Notes under the pieces: model-generated
Seen by the model: only the letters and a program-made list of their open reading frames with translations
What the model was told of the DNA's origin: nothing
Database searches by the model: none
Shown here: positions 11,949-22,500 of the stretch, in pieces
Layout of the letters: each line of letters begins with the position of its first letter
Position numbering within the stretch: position 1 is the first letter of the stretch
Assembly: GCA_023375675.1 (NCBI GenBank)
Contig: JALQBC010000010.1
Coordinates: forward strand, 1,048,315 to 1,112,314
Direction of reading: 5' to 3'
DNA length: 64,000 nt
Source: Cytospora piceicola
Lineage: Eukaryota > Ascomycota > Sordariomycetes > Diaporthales > Cytosporaceae
Translations under genes and position numbers: made by a program

Positions 11949-13556
11949 ATGAAACCTCAAAGATCGGCCGTCAAGGCCCTTCGTCAGGTCACCTCGTCTG
12001 CTGCTGCCGCCGGCAAGCAGGGTCACAGTTACAGTTACCGTTACAGCCATAGTTACAGTCGACCTCGGACCAGCATAGTACCATCGACATCCTCCTTGCC
12101 ACTCCCACAAAGACAACAACAACAACAACCATCTTACAGCCAGGCACGATGCCTTCACTCGACTCCCTCTCGCCCCAGCGGCGCCTCGAACCCTGCAATG
12201 TCCTTCCCCTGCCTCGATGCCGTCGAAACCAGATCTGCTACTCTCGAGGCGCGCACTTCCTCCAGTGGCCCTGAGCCCACCTATACCACCGGTGCCACCC
12301 TGAAATACCACTGCAAGGACCCCTTGCTGCTCGACTGGGGCGGCGTACTGCCCGAGTTTGATGTGGCCTACGAGGCCTGGGGAACAATGAACCAGGACAA
12401 ATCCAATGTTATCCTCCTACATACCGGCCTGTCTGCCTCGTCCCATGCGCACTCGACCGAGCTGAACCCCCAGCCAGGCTGGTGGGAGAAGTTTATAGGG
12501 CCTGGCTGTGCCCTGGACACCGACAAGTACTTTGTAGTATGCACAAACGTCCTCGGAGGATGCTACGGGTCGACAGGCCCGAGCAGTATAGATCCGGCTG
12601 ATGGCCAGAACTATGCCACCCGCTTCCCCATCTTGACCATTGACGACATGGTCCGCGCCCAGTTCAGATTGCTGGACAGCTTGGGCGTCGACAAGCTCTA
12701 CGCCAGCGTCGGGTCGAGTATGGGCGGCATGCAATCCCTCGCAGCAGGCGTCCTGTTCCCCGACCGCGTCAGCAAGATCGTCTCCGTCAGTGGATGCGCC
12801 CGAAGCCATCCCTACAGCATAGCCATGCGCCACACCCAGCGACAGGTCCTCATGATGGACCCTAACTGGAACAGGGGCTTCTACTACGGCAAGATCCCTC
12901 CACACCACGGCATGAAGCTCGCCCGAGAGATCGCCACCGTCACGTACCGATCCGGCCCGGAGTGGGAGCAGCGGTTTGGAAGGAGGCGCGCAGACCCCAG
13001 CAAGCCCCCGGCTCTCTGCCCCGACTTCCTGATCGAGACCTACCTGGACCACGCGGGCGAGAAGTTCAACCTCACCTACGACGCCAACAGCCTCCTGTAC
13101 GTCAGCAAGGCCATGGACCTGTTCGACCTGGGCCGCGAGAACAGGCTCGCGACCGTGTCGCGGCGGTCCGAGCGGGAAAAGGACGTCGCCATCGGCGGCG
13201 AGTCGGGCTTCGGTGCCAGCTGCAGCCTGACGCTTCCCGAGTCCCCGTACGAGGAGCAGCCCGGCACGAGCGAGGGCACCGTCGACCCCCTGCAGGCCGT
13301 GAGCGCCCACCCGCCCGCCGACCTTGTCGCTGGCCTCGCCTCCCTGCGGGACCACCCCACGCTCGTCATGGGCGTCGCGAGCGACATCCTCTTCCCGGCG
13401 TGGCAGCAGCGTGAGATTGCCGAGACGCTCAGGCACGTCGGCAACAGGAAGGTCACGCATGTCGAGCTGAGCGAGGAGCAGAGTCTGTTTGGCCATGATA
13501 CCTTCCTGTTGGACCTGAAGAACATCGGGGGCAACTTGAAGAACTTCTTGGGATGA
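11949..13556 (+). CDS. cysA: Serine O-acetyltransferase of the homoserine-acetyltransferase (alpha/beta-hydrolase) family, probably mitochondrial
   Basis: One exon, 535 codons. It is an alpha/beta-hydrolase-fold acyl-CoA:L-amino-acid acetyltransferase: nucleophile elbow G-S-S-M-G at residues 255-259 (Ser257), Asp479 in [11 protein letters not shown] and His516 in GHDTFLLD make the expected triad. The segments [27 protein letters not shown] and [20 protein letters not shown] match the fungal CysA/Cys2 group, which transfers acetyl from acetyl-CoA to serine for cysteine synthesis, better than the Met2 homoserine group; this assignment is from family memory and could be reversed by phylogeny. 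The first 80 or so residues are basic, Ser/Tyr/Gln-rich and lack acidic residues, as in a mitochondrial presequence. They include an S-Y/R-Y/H-S-Y repeat from a TTACAG-like microsatellite and a short poly-Gln run. Confidence 0.85.
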   Translation: MKPQRSAVKALRQVTSSAAAAGKQGHSYSYRYSHSYSRPRTSIVPSTSSLPLPQRQQQQQPSYSQARCLHSTPSRPSGASNPAMSFPCLDAVETRSATLEARTSSSGPEPTYTTGATLKYHCKDPLLLDWGGVLPEFDVAYEAWGTMNQDKSNVILLHTGLSASSHAHSTELNPQPGWWEKFIGPGCALDTDKYFVVCTNVLGGCYGSTGPSSIDPADGQNYATRFPILTIDDMVRAQFRLLDSLGVDKLYASVGSSMGGMQSLAAGVLFPDRVSKIVSVSGCARSHPYSIAMRHTQRQVLMMDPNWNRGFYYGKIPPHHGMKLAREIATVTYRSGPEWEQRFGRRRADPSKPPALCPDFLIETYLDHAGEKFNLTYDANSLLYVSKAMDLFDLGRENRLATVSRRSEREKDVAIGGESGFGASCSLTLPESPYEEQPGTSEGTVDPLQAVSAHPPADLVAGLASLRDHPTLVMGVASDILFPAWQQREIAETLRHVGNRKVTHVELSEEQSLFGHDTFLLDLKNIGGNLKNFLG

Positions 13557-13891
13557 AGAAGCCCTCGTTGGTCTATCTATCTGGGAAGCTGTAGGCATGG
13601 CCGGTATATAACATTATAGGACACCTATAGTACAGGACACGAATACAGAGTTATATCCCACTCCAAACCCGGAACGACGGCGTTACACAGAGTTATATAC
13701 TGAGGATGACGTAATAACATTACCAAGGCGCACGTACCGAGACCGGCAGGCTCACTCAATCACGATCAGTTCCCCTCTTTACTATAATTCAAAAACTCTC
13801 ATCATATTGGTTTGGTGTCATCACTCTTGACGAGAGTAACGTACATGTGAACTCACCAGCCAACTTCATCGAGCATCCTCCCCTTTTGACA
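13557..13891. other. Short intergenic region
   Basis: This is the 3' UTR of the acetyltransferase gene and the promoter of the next gene. No other feature was seen. Confidence 0.5.
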
Positions 13892-14485
13892 ATGGCCACC
13901 AGTGATTTTATCTTCTCTCCTTCCTTGATTCCCGCAGAGGTCTCGTCTTCTTTCTCTGATGGCTTCACGATACGTCCCGTACGGAAAACAGACTTCAATA
14001 ACGGCTATCTGGACTGTCTACGGGTGCTCACCTGGGTCGGCGATATCACGGAAGAGGAATGGAATGAGAGATACGATGAGATGAAAAAGGCCACAGGGAC
14101 TTACTACCTGCTGGTCATAGAGCACGAGGACCGCGTTGTCGGCACAGGCTCACTTATCGTGGAAAGAAAATTGTGGGATATTCAAGCCCCCTTTCTGTTC
14201 TTGTTGCCCCGGCAGTCGCTTACATGTTCGTCCAGCATCCACAACCGAGGACTCACCGGCCACATCGAAGAGGTTTCTATTGCGAAGGAGCTCCAGGGGA
14301 AAGGTCTGGGGTTAAAGATGATTCAGGCCCTCGACTCGGTCGGCAAGGGCGTCGGCTGCTACAAGAATATTCTGAACTGCAGTGCCAAGAATGAGCCCTT
14401 CTACGTCAAATGTGGCTATCACAATTCTGGGGCTGAGATGTCGAATTACTTCGAACAGGCGCAAGACGATTACCACCGAGGCTGA
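13892..14485 (+). CDS. gna1: Glucosamine-6-phosphate N-acetyltransferase
   Basis: Two exons (13892-14172 and 14236-14485) give 176 residues, the usual size of this GNAT enzyme. The 63-bp intron falls inside the ERKF codon run; removing it restores ERKFIHNRGLTGHIEEVSI, the core of the family. Other hallmarks are GFTIRPVRKTDFNNGYLDCL, the acetyl-CoA pyrophosphate loop LQGKGLGLKMIQ and GCYKNILNCSAKNEPFYVKCGY. The enzyme acetylates glucosamine-6-phosphate with acetyl-CoA in the cytosol, the second step towards UDP-GlcNAc for chitin, GPI anchors and N-glycans. An in-frame GTG 45 bp upstream is ignored because ATG 13892 starts the conserved length. Confidence 0.9.
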   Translation: MATSDFIFSPSLIPAEVSSSFSDGFTIRPVRKTDFNNGYLDCLRVLTWVGDITEEEWNERYDEMKKATGTYYLLVIEHEDRVVGTGSLIVERKLWDIQAPFLFLLPRQSLTCSSSIHNRGLTGHIEEVSIAKELQGKGLGLKMIQALDSVGKGVGCYKNILNCSAKNEPFYVKCGYHNSGAEMSNYFEQAQDDYHRG

Positions 14486-14689
14486 GTGAGGTGTTGCCAC
14501 ACAACGAGAAGATGAAGTGGTCATAGCAGATGTTTCCCTTTTTTGATTACTGAAATAGTGAGAGATATAACATGTGTTGTCTGAATAATTCGGTTCTCAA
14601 ACATTGTAGCAATGCAGAAAGACGACACTAATCAAACCTCATGCCATCAAACTTCTCCTCTCGCCTATAGCACATGTCCATCTGCCTTT

Positions 14690-15800
14690 AAAGGCTTTGC
14701 GCCCACGAGCGTAGCAGTCACGGGCTGCCTTGTCAGCGTCAAGAGCAACGCTGACCCCACGTCAACGCCCTGGAGTATCCAAAAACCCTAGCCACAGCCA
14801 CAAGGCCATCGAGGCAAGCGCTGATGCCGTTGTAACCCTTGCCCAGCAGGAATTCGTTATCCTGTTCCGATCCGAGGTCCTTGGATGACTCTCTTCTCCA
14901 ACACCATCTTCATCACTGGGCGAGATGCTGTAACGGTGAGAGATGTAGGACACTTACGTGAAGACGCGGACGGCACCCAAGGTCCTTTGATGAACATGAC
15001 GATATGAAGCCCCGGCATGGAGAAGTTTGAAAATTGACTCGAACTGCACATATTGCTTCGCATATCAAGGTTGAACACGTTAGATATTTCCTTACTCTAT
15101 TCCGGGTTCCTCATCGGCCACAGGCCTTAGAACTCGGCATTGTAGAGACTCAACGCACAAGGTATTATTCGTTCCGGGAGGAGATACAGCGACGCCGCAG
15201 GTCCATGGTAGTCATTGATGCAGTAAAGGTCGACCGGAAACATGCCTATCGTCTCCGCAATGCAGTATCTCCATACGCTGTAATAGATGGCCGACTCCAT
15301 ATCATCATATATGGCGGGTAAGGGTCTGCCTTGCTTTGCTTTCGAAACACGGGGGCATCTAACAACACGTAGGTGATATTATTCAGACGGTGATATTGGA
15401 CTTCCACGTCGTATCAGTGCCCACAATGACAAGGTACATCGCGGCAGCTCGCTGTTCGATGTATAGTCGATGCCTCCGACGCAAGGGACTACCCAAATCA
15501 GATCCTGATGTTCTAGTGCTTTGCCCAAAGCTGAGACATAACAAGGCCACCAATTATGACGAGGGTCAAAGTGCTCTGTGTTGGCGTTTACGAGATCATT
15601 CGTCAAGATGATCTGGTTCACGCCGTTCACCCAGTCAAGCGGAAGATCATAACCGGCCTCGAGATTGCTGCTCATCCCCATAAAGCGCGTTAGGGTGTGG
15701 TAGAAATAGTGAAAGGCAGCAGCATCCAAAACATTCTGACCCTTGTCGCGGAGGAAGTATTCGTACCCGTTGGCTTGGTGTAGCGATCAATATTGCAGGC
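14690..15800 (-). pseudogene. Collapsed alpha-1,3-glucan synthase (AGS) remnant
   Basis: Reading the minus strand from 15800 downwards, three parts of the AGS architecture appear in order but in different frames and without most of the protein. (1) About 15780-15550: a GH13-like amylase-domain piece with EYFLRDKGQNVLDAAAFHY, LTRFMGMSSNL and NDLVNANTEHFDPRH. (2) About 15325-14960: a GT5 synthase piece with [18 protein letters not shown]-type INDYHGPAASLYLLPE, LSLYNAEF, a stop, GLWPM, then VFNLD and, after a frameshift, LLHAGASYRHVHQ. (3) About 14826-14690: the C-terminal membrane segment LASMALWLWLGFLD and, in another frame, LLLTLTRQPVTATL. An intact AGS is about 2,400 residues, so well over 80% is missing and the pieces are separated by stops and frameshifts. 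The short motifs match the family strongly; boundaries are approximate. Confidence 0.75.
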
Positions 15801-17893
15801 AGTGTTGTAAGCAGGTCCAAAGGCTCAGGGTTCAGAAATGCCGATAAAGCTGAGAGTCCACTTGACTTATATCGACGGCCCCATTACGGTTAGTGCCCAG
15901 CTTGATTATCTTTCATCTTCAGTATTAATTATTTAATAAATGTACGAGGTACATAACCACACACGTAGTGACCACGACGTCAACTGCTCAGCTCCAGTGT
16001 TTCAATTAAACAATATCCCATAAGTCCATATCCCCGATCTTCAGGAGCTTTACATGAAAAATAAGCTGGTGTATCTTGCCTTCAGTATTTGTTTCCCCTT
16101 GTGTACTCCTGTTAACCACATGTCTTCTTTCCCGACGCTTCAGACTGGGGTACCTATTCTTATGATGAATGAGCAACTTTACTGGCCCTTGTTCCAAATC
16201 TTTCAATAGGGTCTTGTAACATGTGAATTGTTGTTTTTTCGTGTTCACAGCATATACACTATGAATTACGCCGAGGAAGGAGGATGTCGTGTTCATCCAA
16301 CGTGTCATCTGCTGCTGCTTCGCGGCAAAGTCGGCTGGCTACAAGTAAGCCGGCACCTGGGACCCAAAGAAACTCAAGATATACCCAGTGCGTGCGTATG
16401 TGTCTAACGTCGCCTTCAACTGCCGTTCTATTCCCTCGGTGTCCGAAGCTCCCTCTGACGGTCACACTACAGGAGCTTGCTGCAGCCCGTCAGATTCTTC
16501 TTGCTCCATACAAATCACATGCCAAGAAAAAAAGAAGAAAAAAGAAGGGAAAAAGGGAAAAAGGGAAAAAGGGAAAAAGAGGGGGACAAGGAGTAAGCCT
16601 TCGTCTTCACCCTTACCATTCCAGCCCATTCATTTGTAATGTTTAACGGCATTCATGGAGAGACGTCATCTCCCACTCTCCCAACGCCTGAAAAGATGGA
16701 TATACCACAAAATCCGGCACCGTATGACAGCCAAGTCACCAACGGACACAATCCTGTGCATCCGTCCTGTGGCATAATATCTCCTACTTGACTGGTTGTC
16801 CCATATCCGACATCAGTAGGCCACCTCCCAAAGAGACATGTTCGCAGTCGCCGGCGGTGATAGGCTTGCCTGTGTACTGGACGGCAAGAAACCACGTTAC
16901 TGAAGGGAAAAGGCGGTCTTGGTGAACGCAGGTCTCTACTTCGACGCTGAATAGTTTGGCTCGGATGACGATTTCTAGTGTAAAACTGATGGTTCATGTC
17001 AGAAAGCATACAACGCGTATGGATGGAATTTTGAAGGCTTGAATAGCATGGCAAATTCAGGAAATGGCTTTCAAGTGCTGCTAGTGCCAACTGTACTGGA
17101 TAGGCATTATCCCGGCCTTGAGTCGCCTCTGTACTGATGAGAGAAAGGTGGTATTCAGAAGCCATTGCAGTTGTTATGGTACCTTATCGGCTGTCAACTT
17201 TCCACATACATATCTGAGCATTCTCTTCTCCCCCGGGCCTGACTTCTGAGTACCTAGGTACTATTGAAGATAACACGGCGGGTGTTTGAGTAAGCTAGAA
17301 CACCCAGCTGGTACATAACATACTCTTGCATATTGACACGCAAGCGCTACGTGTTTCGAATCAGAAACTGGTTGCCTTTTGGGGAAAAGGCGAGGTTATT
17401 CCTCCCGAGGTCTGAGCTGTAGATGGCAGAAAGTCTTGCGACTCAGATGGGCAGTGTTTTCCTCTGGTCATTTCTGTTCATCGATAGTCGGGTGGCTTTG
17501 GACTCGAAACATATCAATTTGTTCAATGCTGTGCGGCATACTAGCCCAGATGTATAGGTACGGACTTGTGTATGTCAGGCGTTACAAATTGGTATCTCCA
17601 GTGCCCAGGTGCTTTGGAGTTGTCACAGTACGTAGTGCGTCAACTCCAAAGGCATCAATTTTAAAATGGTCACAGTCAATGCACTGATCTAGAAATACCT
17701 GGTCGAGATAGATTCTTTTCAATATTGTTATATCTGAATGGTCTGGTACTATGGATTATCTCCTCTCACTCTAATGCATACATCGGAGGAAGGCTTTTGA
17801 CGAGACCTTTCTCCGACTTACTTGCTTCAGGAGCTGGTAATTACAAGGAATTCAGAAAAAGCCATAGATCGCACCACCGGAGAATTATCCTCT
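15801..17893. other. Gene-free region with degenerate coding-like fragments
   Basis: No intact gene is seen. Two minus-strand stretches read like decayed protein: about 16470-16235 (RQLKATLDTYARTGYILSFF, one in-frame TAG, then MTRWMNTTSSFLGVIHS) and about 17000-16680 (FSVEVETCVHQDR, WFLAVQYTGKPITAGDC, several in-frame stops). I cannot name either; they may belong to genes that neighboured the AGS remnant. There is also a minisatellite of GGGAAAAA units at about 16548-16579 and an exact TACCTAGGTA at 17251. Confidence 0.35.
17251..17260. promoter_or_regulatory. TACCTAGGTA palindrome
   Basis: Exact copy of the dispersed 10-bp palindrome, downstream of the MAPEG gene. Confidence 0.4.
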
Positions 17894-18325
17894 TTATGCC
17901 AATGCTGCCCTCACAAAGAGACTCAGGCATATCATCGAGCTCACAGCCCATATACCTGTCCTGGTAAAGCTCTCCTTCACAGTCGACACGTTGACATAGA
18001 CAAAGTTGTACAGCACGCGCAGCCCGACAAAGGTCCACGCGCTCCAGCTGACATCCACTCCAGCCCACGATGCCGCCAGAACTCCAGCTGCGAACAGTGG
18101 CAAGTTCTCAAAGCCGTTCCGGTGCGCGGACTCTGCGCGCTCGTAACGAGCAAGGACGTCAGCCGGGACAGAAGACTGTAGCTTGGAGTTCCATGCGTAT
18201 CCCTTGGAGTTGGCGTTGTCGAACCGGCCATTGTTGTGCTTCTTTATGTATATTACCGCGTAGCTATGCGGTGCTACGGCGGTGATCCACATTGCTGGGA
18301 TCGCGAGCAGGGTGTAGTTGGGCAT
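17894..18325 (-). CDS. MAPEG-family membrane protein (microsomal GST / prostaglandin-E-synthase superfamily)
   Basis: Single exon, 143 residues, four predicted membrane segments (about 5-25, 75-93, 95-115 and 122-142). The superfamily signature ERAESAHRNGFENLPLF at residues 62-78 contains the E-R-x-x-x-A-H-x-N-x-x-E-N pattern that lines the glutathione site in characterised members. Length and topology fit the family (about 140-150 residues, ER or other membranes, homotrimer). Known members conjugate glutathione to lipophilic electrophiles, reduce lipid hydroperoxides or isomerise prostaglandin H2; the exact reaction cannot be read from sequence. It is transcribed divergently from the fatty-acid dioxygenase gene at 19550, with 1,224 bp between the two start codons, so a role in oxylipin handling is a reasonable inference. 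Confidence 0.88.
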   Translation of the reverse strand: MPNYTLLAIPAMWITAVAPHSYAVIYIKKHNNGRFDNANSKGYAWNSKLQSSVPADVLARYERAESAHRNGFENLPLFAAGVLAASWAGVDVSWSAWTFVGLRVLYNFVYVNVSTVKESFTRTGIWAVSSMICLSLFVRAALA

Positions 18326-19549
18326 TTTGATGGTGCTTCTGTGCGAGTTTGCCTTGGAGCTGGGTTTTTTTCTGATATCTCCAGCTTTGCTTCAGTGACT
18401 GAGCAATTCTTAGGTAGCTTTTGTGGTGTGTTTCAGGGTAAGGCAGATTGGTGAAGTGGACGGTGTGATGGTTGACAACAAAAAGGGCCAACTGGAATGA
18501 GGACACTGATCCTGATCCGGGAGAGGGTTACGGCGTGGCTTATACTTACATATATGTACCTAGGTACTTAAGTAGTCAGCAGTAAGCAGGTACTTAATAC
18601 ACAGTATACAGTATATGTACGGGTTCTCTATGTTGGGGTCATCCGTAAGCATCCGACAGGACGGCAGGACTTCACTTGAGTCCGTGCAGAGACATTAGTT
18701 GGGGAGAACAAGGGATTGATTGGCCCATGTACGTTCCAAGGGGGCTATTGTTCTTGTGGCGTCCTACTTAAGTACCCTGGCTTGGTTGGAGAATGGAAAA
18801 CAATCAAGATGTACTACGTACGTGGAGAACTAGTTACGCCAGGATTCAGTAGTCCCAAGAATCATAATAGGTCGCATAGGATGGAGGCTATGGCGCTTCG
18901 TTCTCCTTTTCTTTCCCTTGTTACCACTTGGTTTGATCCTCCCCGCGAAGGCAGCCAGCCTGAAGCCTAGTACGGCGCAATGGCTTGCGTACTTTGTACG
19001 ATGGCTGCGTGAGCAATGCAGGGCATGAGCTCAGCTGGAGCTGACTACATACCTAGTCTACTACGGCTTACACACCACACTGGTTGACCCACTTTGAGTG
19101 GTTAGATGTAGGCTGCCAGAAAGGAGACATGTATTCATGTATTGGTTCGAACTCATGACTACCCTATTGCTCAGCAGTCCCGAAAGCCCGTGGTAATGCT
19201 CCATCCGGGTGACATCAGCCGTAATCCGCTGCCTCCGAGCGAAGCTGCAACGGGGCAAAGAGAACGAGCTGGCATTCAGCCACTCAGCAACACCCGTCCA
19301 ATGATCACGGGTTTCCTGTATTGCTGATTCTCCAGCCGTCGGAAGTGTCAGCTGGCGGTGTAAATCCTGCGCCTCGGGTCGTGGGCGAAGTGCAGAGCGC
19401 GGCGCGGATGCATCGGTTTCTTCTCCACAAAGCATGTGAAATATCTAGGACCATTTGCATATAAACCTCGCGATCATCCTTACAAAGACACGTAGGAATA
19501 TGTTTCTCTGCTTCTTCCACCTTTTGGTAGCGGGTTGAAAAATTTCAAG
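18326..19549. promoter_or_regulatory. Bidirectional promoter region between MAPEG and Ppo genes
   Basis: A 1,224-bp divergent interval with no supported open frame. It holds an exact TACCTAGGTA at 18557-18566, directly followed by CTTAAGTAG, and several TACTTAAGTA-like palindromic words (about 18567-18600 and 18765). If the two genes are co-regulated, the shared elements should lie here. Confidence 0.55.
18557..18566. promoter_or_regulatory. TACCTAGGTA palindrome in the MAPEG/Ppo interval
   Basis: Exact copy of the dispersed palindrome, 232 bp upstream of the MAPEG start and 984 bp upstream of the dioxygenase start. Confidence 0.4.
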
Positions 19550-22500
19550 ATGGCTTCAGGCAGCGTATCTAAAGGAAGGACGGGGGACGTATCGAGTCTC
19601 ATGGAAACCGCTGGCAAAGCTGCCGAAGACCTTCACAGTCAGGCTGGGCGAGTTGCCTCAGATGCCGATCTAGCTCGCAAATTCGGCCAGACACTTCTGG
19701 CTAATGGGATCATTGACGACCGCAAATACCTTGTGAGTGCTTCATATGGAGGGAGAAGCTACTTGGGGTTATTGCTGGAGTCACTGACGTGGCGGCGCAG
19801 TACGAAGGTATCATCCAGCTCGCAGCATCCCTCCCAAATGGCTCTGGACTCCGTGACGACCTAAGCGGATCCTTCATCAAGACGCTGTGGAACAATCTCC
19901 AGCACCCTCCCATTTCGTATCTTGGGCAAGAGTTCAAGTACAGGGCCGCAGATGGGAGTAACAATGTGAGAATATCCTCAGACCTCGCGAACAACTCTGA
20001 GAACCATTGAGTATATTGACTAACTGTGAACAGAATATCATGTACCCTCAGCTAGGAGCCGCCGGGAGTCACTATGCTCGCAGTGTCGTCGGAACCCACC
20101 TGAGGAGTGCCACGTTGCCTGATCCTGGTCTCATTTTTGACAGTAAGTTCAAGAACACCGTCCCCATCAGGTGTTATCAGCCCTTCGTCGACCATCTTGC
20201 TAATTTGTCACAGCTCTCTTGCGCCGTGACGGACTGGCTCGTGAGAACCCAACCAAGGTCTCTTCTCATCTTTTCTATTTCGCTACCATTATTATTCACG
20301 ACATTTTCCGCACTGATGATGCGGATAATACAAGGCTTGTCAGCTCCTCGTATCTTGATCTCGGACCACTGTACGGCCATAATCAGAAGCAGCAAGACAC
20401 CGTACGAACGTTTCAGGATGGCATGCTCAAGAAAGACACATTCGGAGAGTGGCGCCTCCTTGGTCAACCTCCAGGTGTCTGTGCCCTGATCATAGCCTTC
20501 AACCGTTTCCACAATTACGTCGTGCAAGAGCTTGCTACCATCAACGAGAATGAACGCTTCAGCCTTCCGGCCGGGATGACTCCTGAAAGCACCGGATACA
20601 AGGAGGCGCAGCTAAAGCGGGACAACGACCTGTTTCAGACCGCGAGGCTCATCACTTGCGGGTTGTATGTCAACATCATCCTTGGAGACTATCTCCGCAC
20701 CATTCTCAACCTCAATGACAACAGCCGTGACTCTGACTGGAGATTGGACCCGCGAGAGGCCTTTACGAATGTGTTTGATCCGGAGGGCACGCCCAAGGGC
20801 ATTGGAAACCAGGTCAGCGCCGAGTTCAACTTCATCTATAGATGGCATTGCGCCACAAGCAACCGGGACGAGGCCTGGGTCAACGAGTTCATGAGCAAGA
20901 TCTATGGAAAGGACGTGGACGTGAGTAGTCTCTCAACCGAGGAATTCCTCACTACGTTGAGGTCATGGGCTCGCACGTCAGTCCCGAAAGACCCTAGTCA
21001 GTGGGTCTTCAATGATTTCCAGAGGCAAGCGGATGGCAGCTTTTCGGATGCCGATCTGGTTGGCTTGCTAAAGGAAGGTACTGACACTGTTGCTGGCGCT
21101 TTTGGAGCACGTAACATACCACCTGCCCTGAAAGCCATCGAGATTCTGGGAATCCAGCAGGGCCGCGACTGGGGCCTTGCATCCTTCAACGAGTTCCGGT
21201 CATTCTTCAAGCTGAAGCCCTTCACCTCGTTCAACGAGATTAACTCCGAGCCCGGAATTGCTGAAGCCCTGGAAGCCCTGTATGGACACCCGGACAATGT
21301 GGAACTGTACCCAGGTCTCATGGCAGAGGAAGCCAAGGTGCCGTATAGCCCAGGATCTGGTCTCTGCCCCGGCTTCACCATATCGGAGGCGATTCTTTCA
21401 GATGCTGTCACGCTTGTACGCGGAGACCGGTTCTATTCTGTCGAGTATGGGCCTCAGAGCTTGACAAGTTTCGGCTTCAACGAGGTCTCCTCAGATTACG
21501 ACGTCGCCGCAGGGGGCGTCATGTACAAGCTGCTAATGAGAGCCTTCCCTGGATGGCACAGAGCCAACAGTGTCTATGCGCTCTATCCATTCAACACGCC
21601 GGATAGAATGAAGGAGATATTCGCGAAGAATGGCACGCCGAACAAGATCCCACTTAGCTACGATCCTCCCGTGTTCATAGGCCCCCCGGTTCCAGTCACC
21701 ACGTGGAAAGGTGTCGTCGATGTCCTGCACGATCAGCAGCGCTTCAAGGTCCCATGGGGCGACCATACTTACCAGCTGACAGGTCACGACTACATGCTCT
21801 CGGGAGACAAGCCCGCCAACGCACAGCAAAGGAATGAGGTCCACGAGGCACTGTACAGACCAAAGGATACACTAAAAGATGTGCGGAAGTTCTACGAGAC
21901 TATCACTACCGACCTGATTCGTAAGAACAGGAGAAGTCTGGGGCAGGTATACCAGATCGATATCGTGAAAGATATTGGAAATGTCGCCCACGCCATTTTC
22001 GTGGCCAACTTTTTCGATATCCCTCTCAAGGACAAGGCCACGGATCAGGGCGACGGTCTTACCGCCCAAGAGATATACGATGTCCTTGCCCACCTTTTCG
22101 AGTACGTCTTTCTTGACATCGATTCGGCCAAATCGTACAAGCACAGAGTGGTAGCCTTCAGGGAGACGCAGAAGCTTTCCAATGTGGTGCGCAAAGTGGT
22201 CGAGAGAGCTACGAGGTCGCCAGGCCTAATCCAAATGTTCATGGAATTCCTGAGCCCAAAAGTTGAAGCCTCCACTACCGGGTCTGGTAAGGAATTGGTG
22301 GCTCGGCTCGTCAAGGGCGGGAAGTCGGTTGAAGACGTTGTCTGGGAGCTCATCCCCACGCAAGCGGCGGCGGCGGCAACGCAAGCGCAGGCTGTAGGTT
22401 TATACATTTTGCCCCGATGAACCATGATTGACGCTGACTTGATCAACCTTCGCAGTGGGCACAGCTCATCGACGTCTACCTGTCAGATGAGTACAAGCAA

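Noticed and set aside
12417..13598. 393-codon minus-strand ORF opposite the acetyltransferase
   Set aside because: Antisense shadow of codon-biased DNA; begins with a non-ATG codon region and lacks any recognisable domain.
16653..17165. 170-codon minus-strand ORF starting at ATG 17165
   Set aside because: The frame itself looks random (Arg/Ser/His-rich), and the more protein-like reading is in another frame of the same strand.
19130..19190. GGTTCGAACTC word resembling a tRNA B-box
   Set aside because: No A-box at the proper distance and no cloverleaf pairing could be drawn; no tRNA gene supported anywhere in the window.
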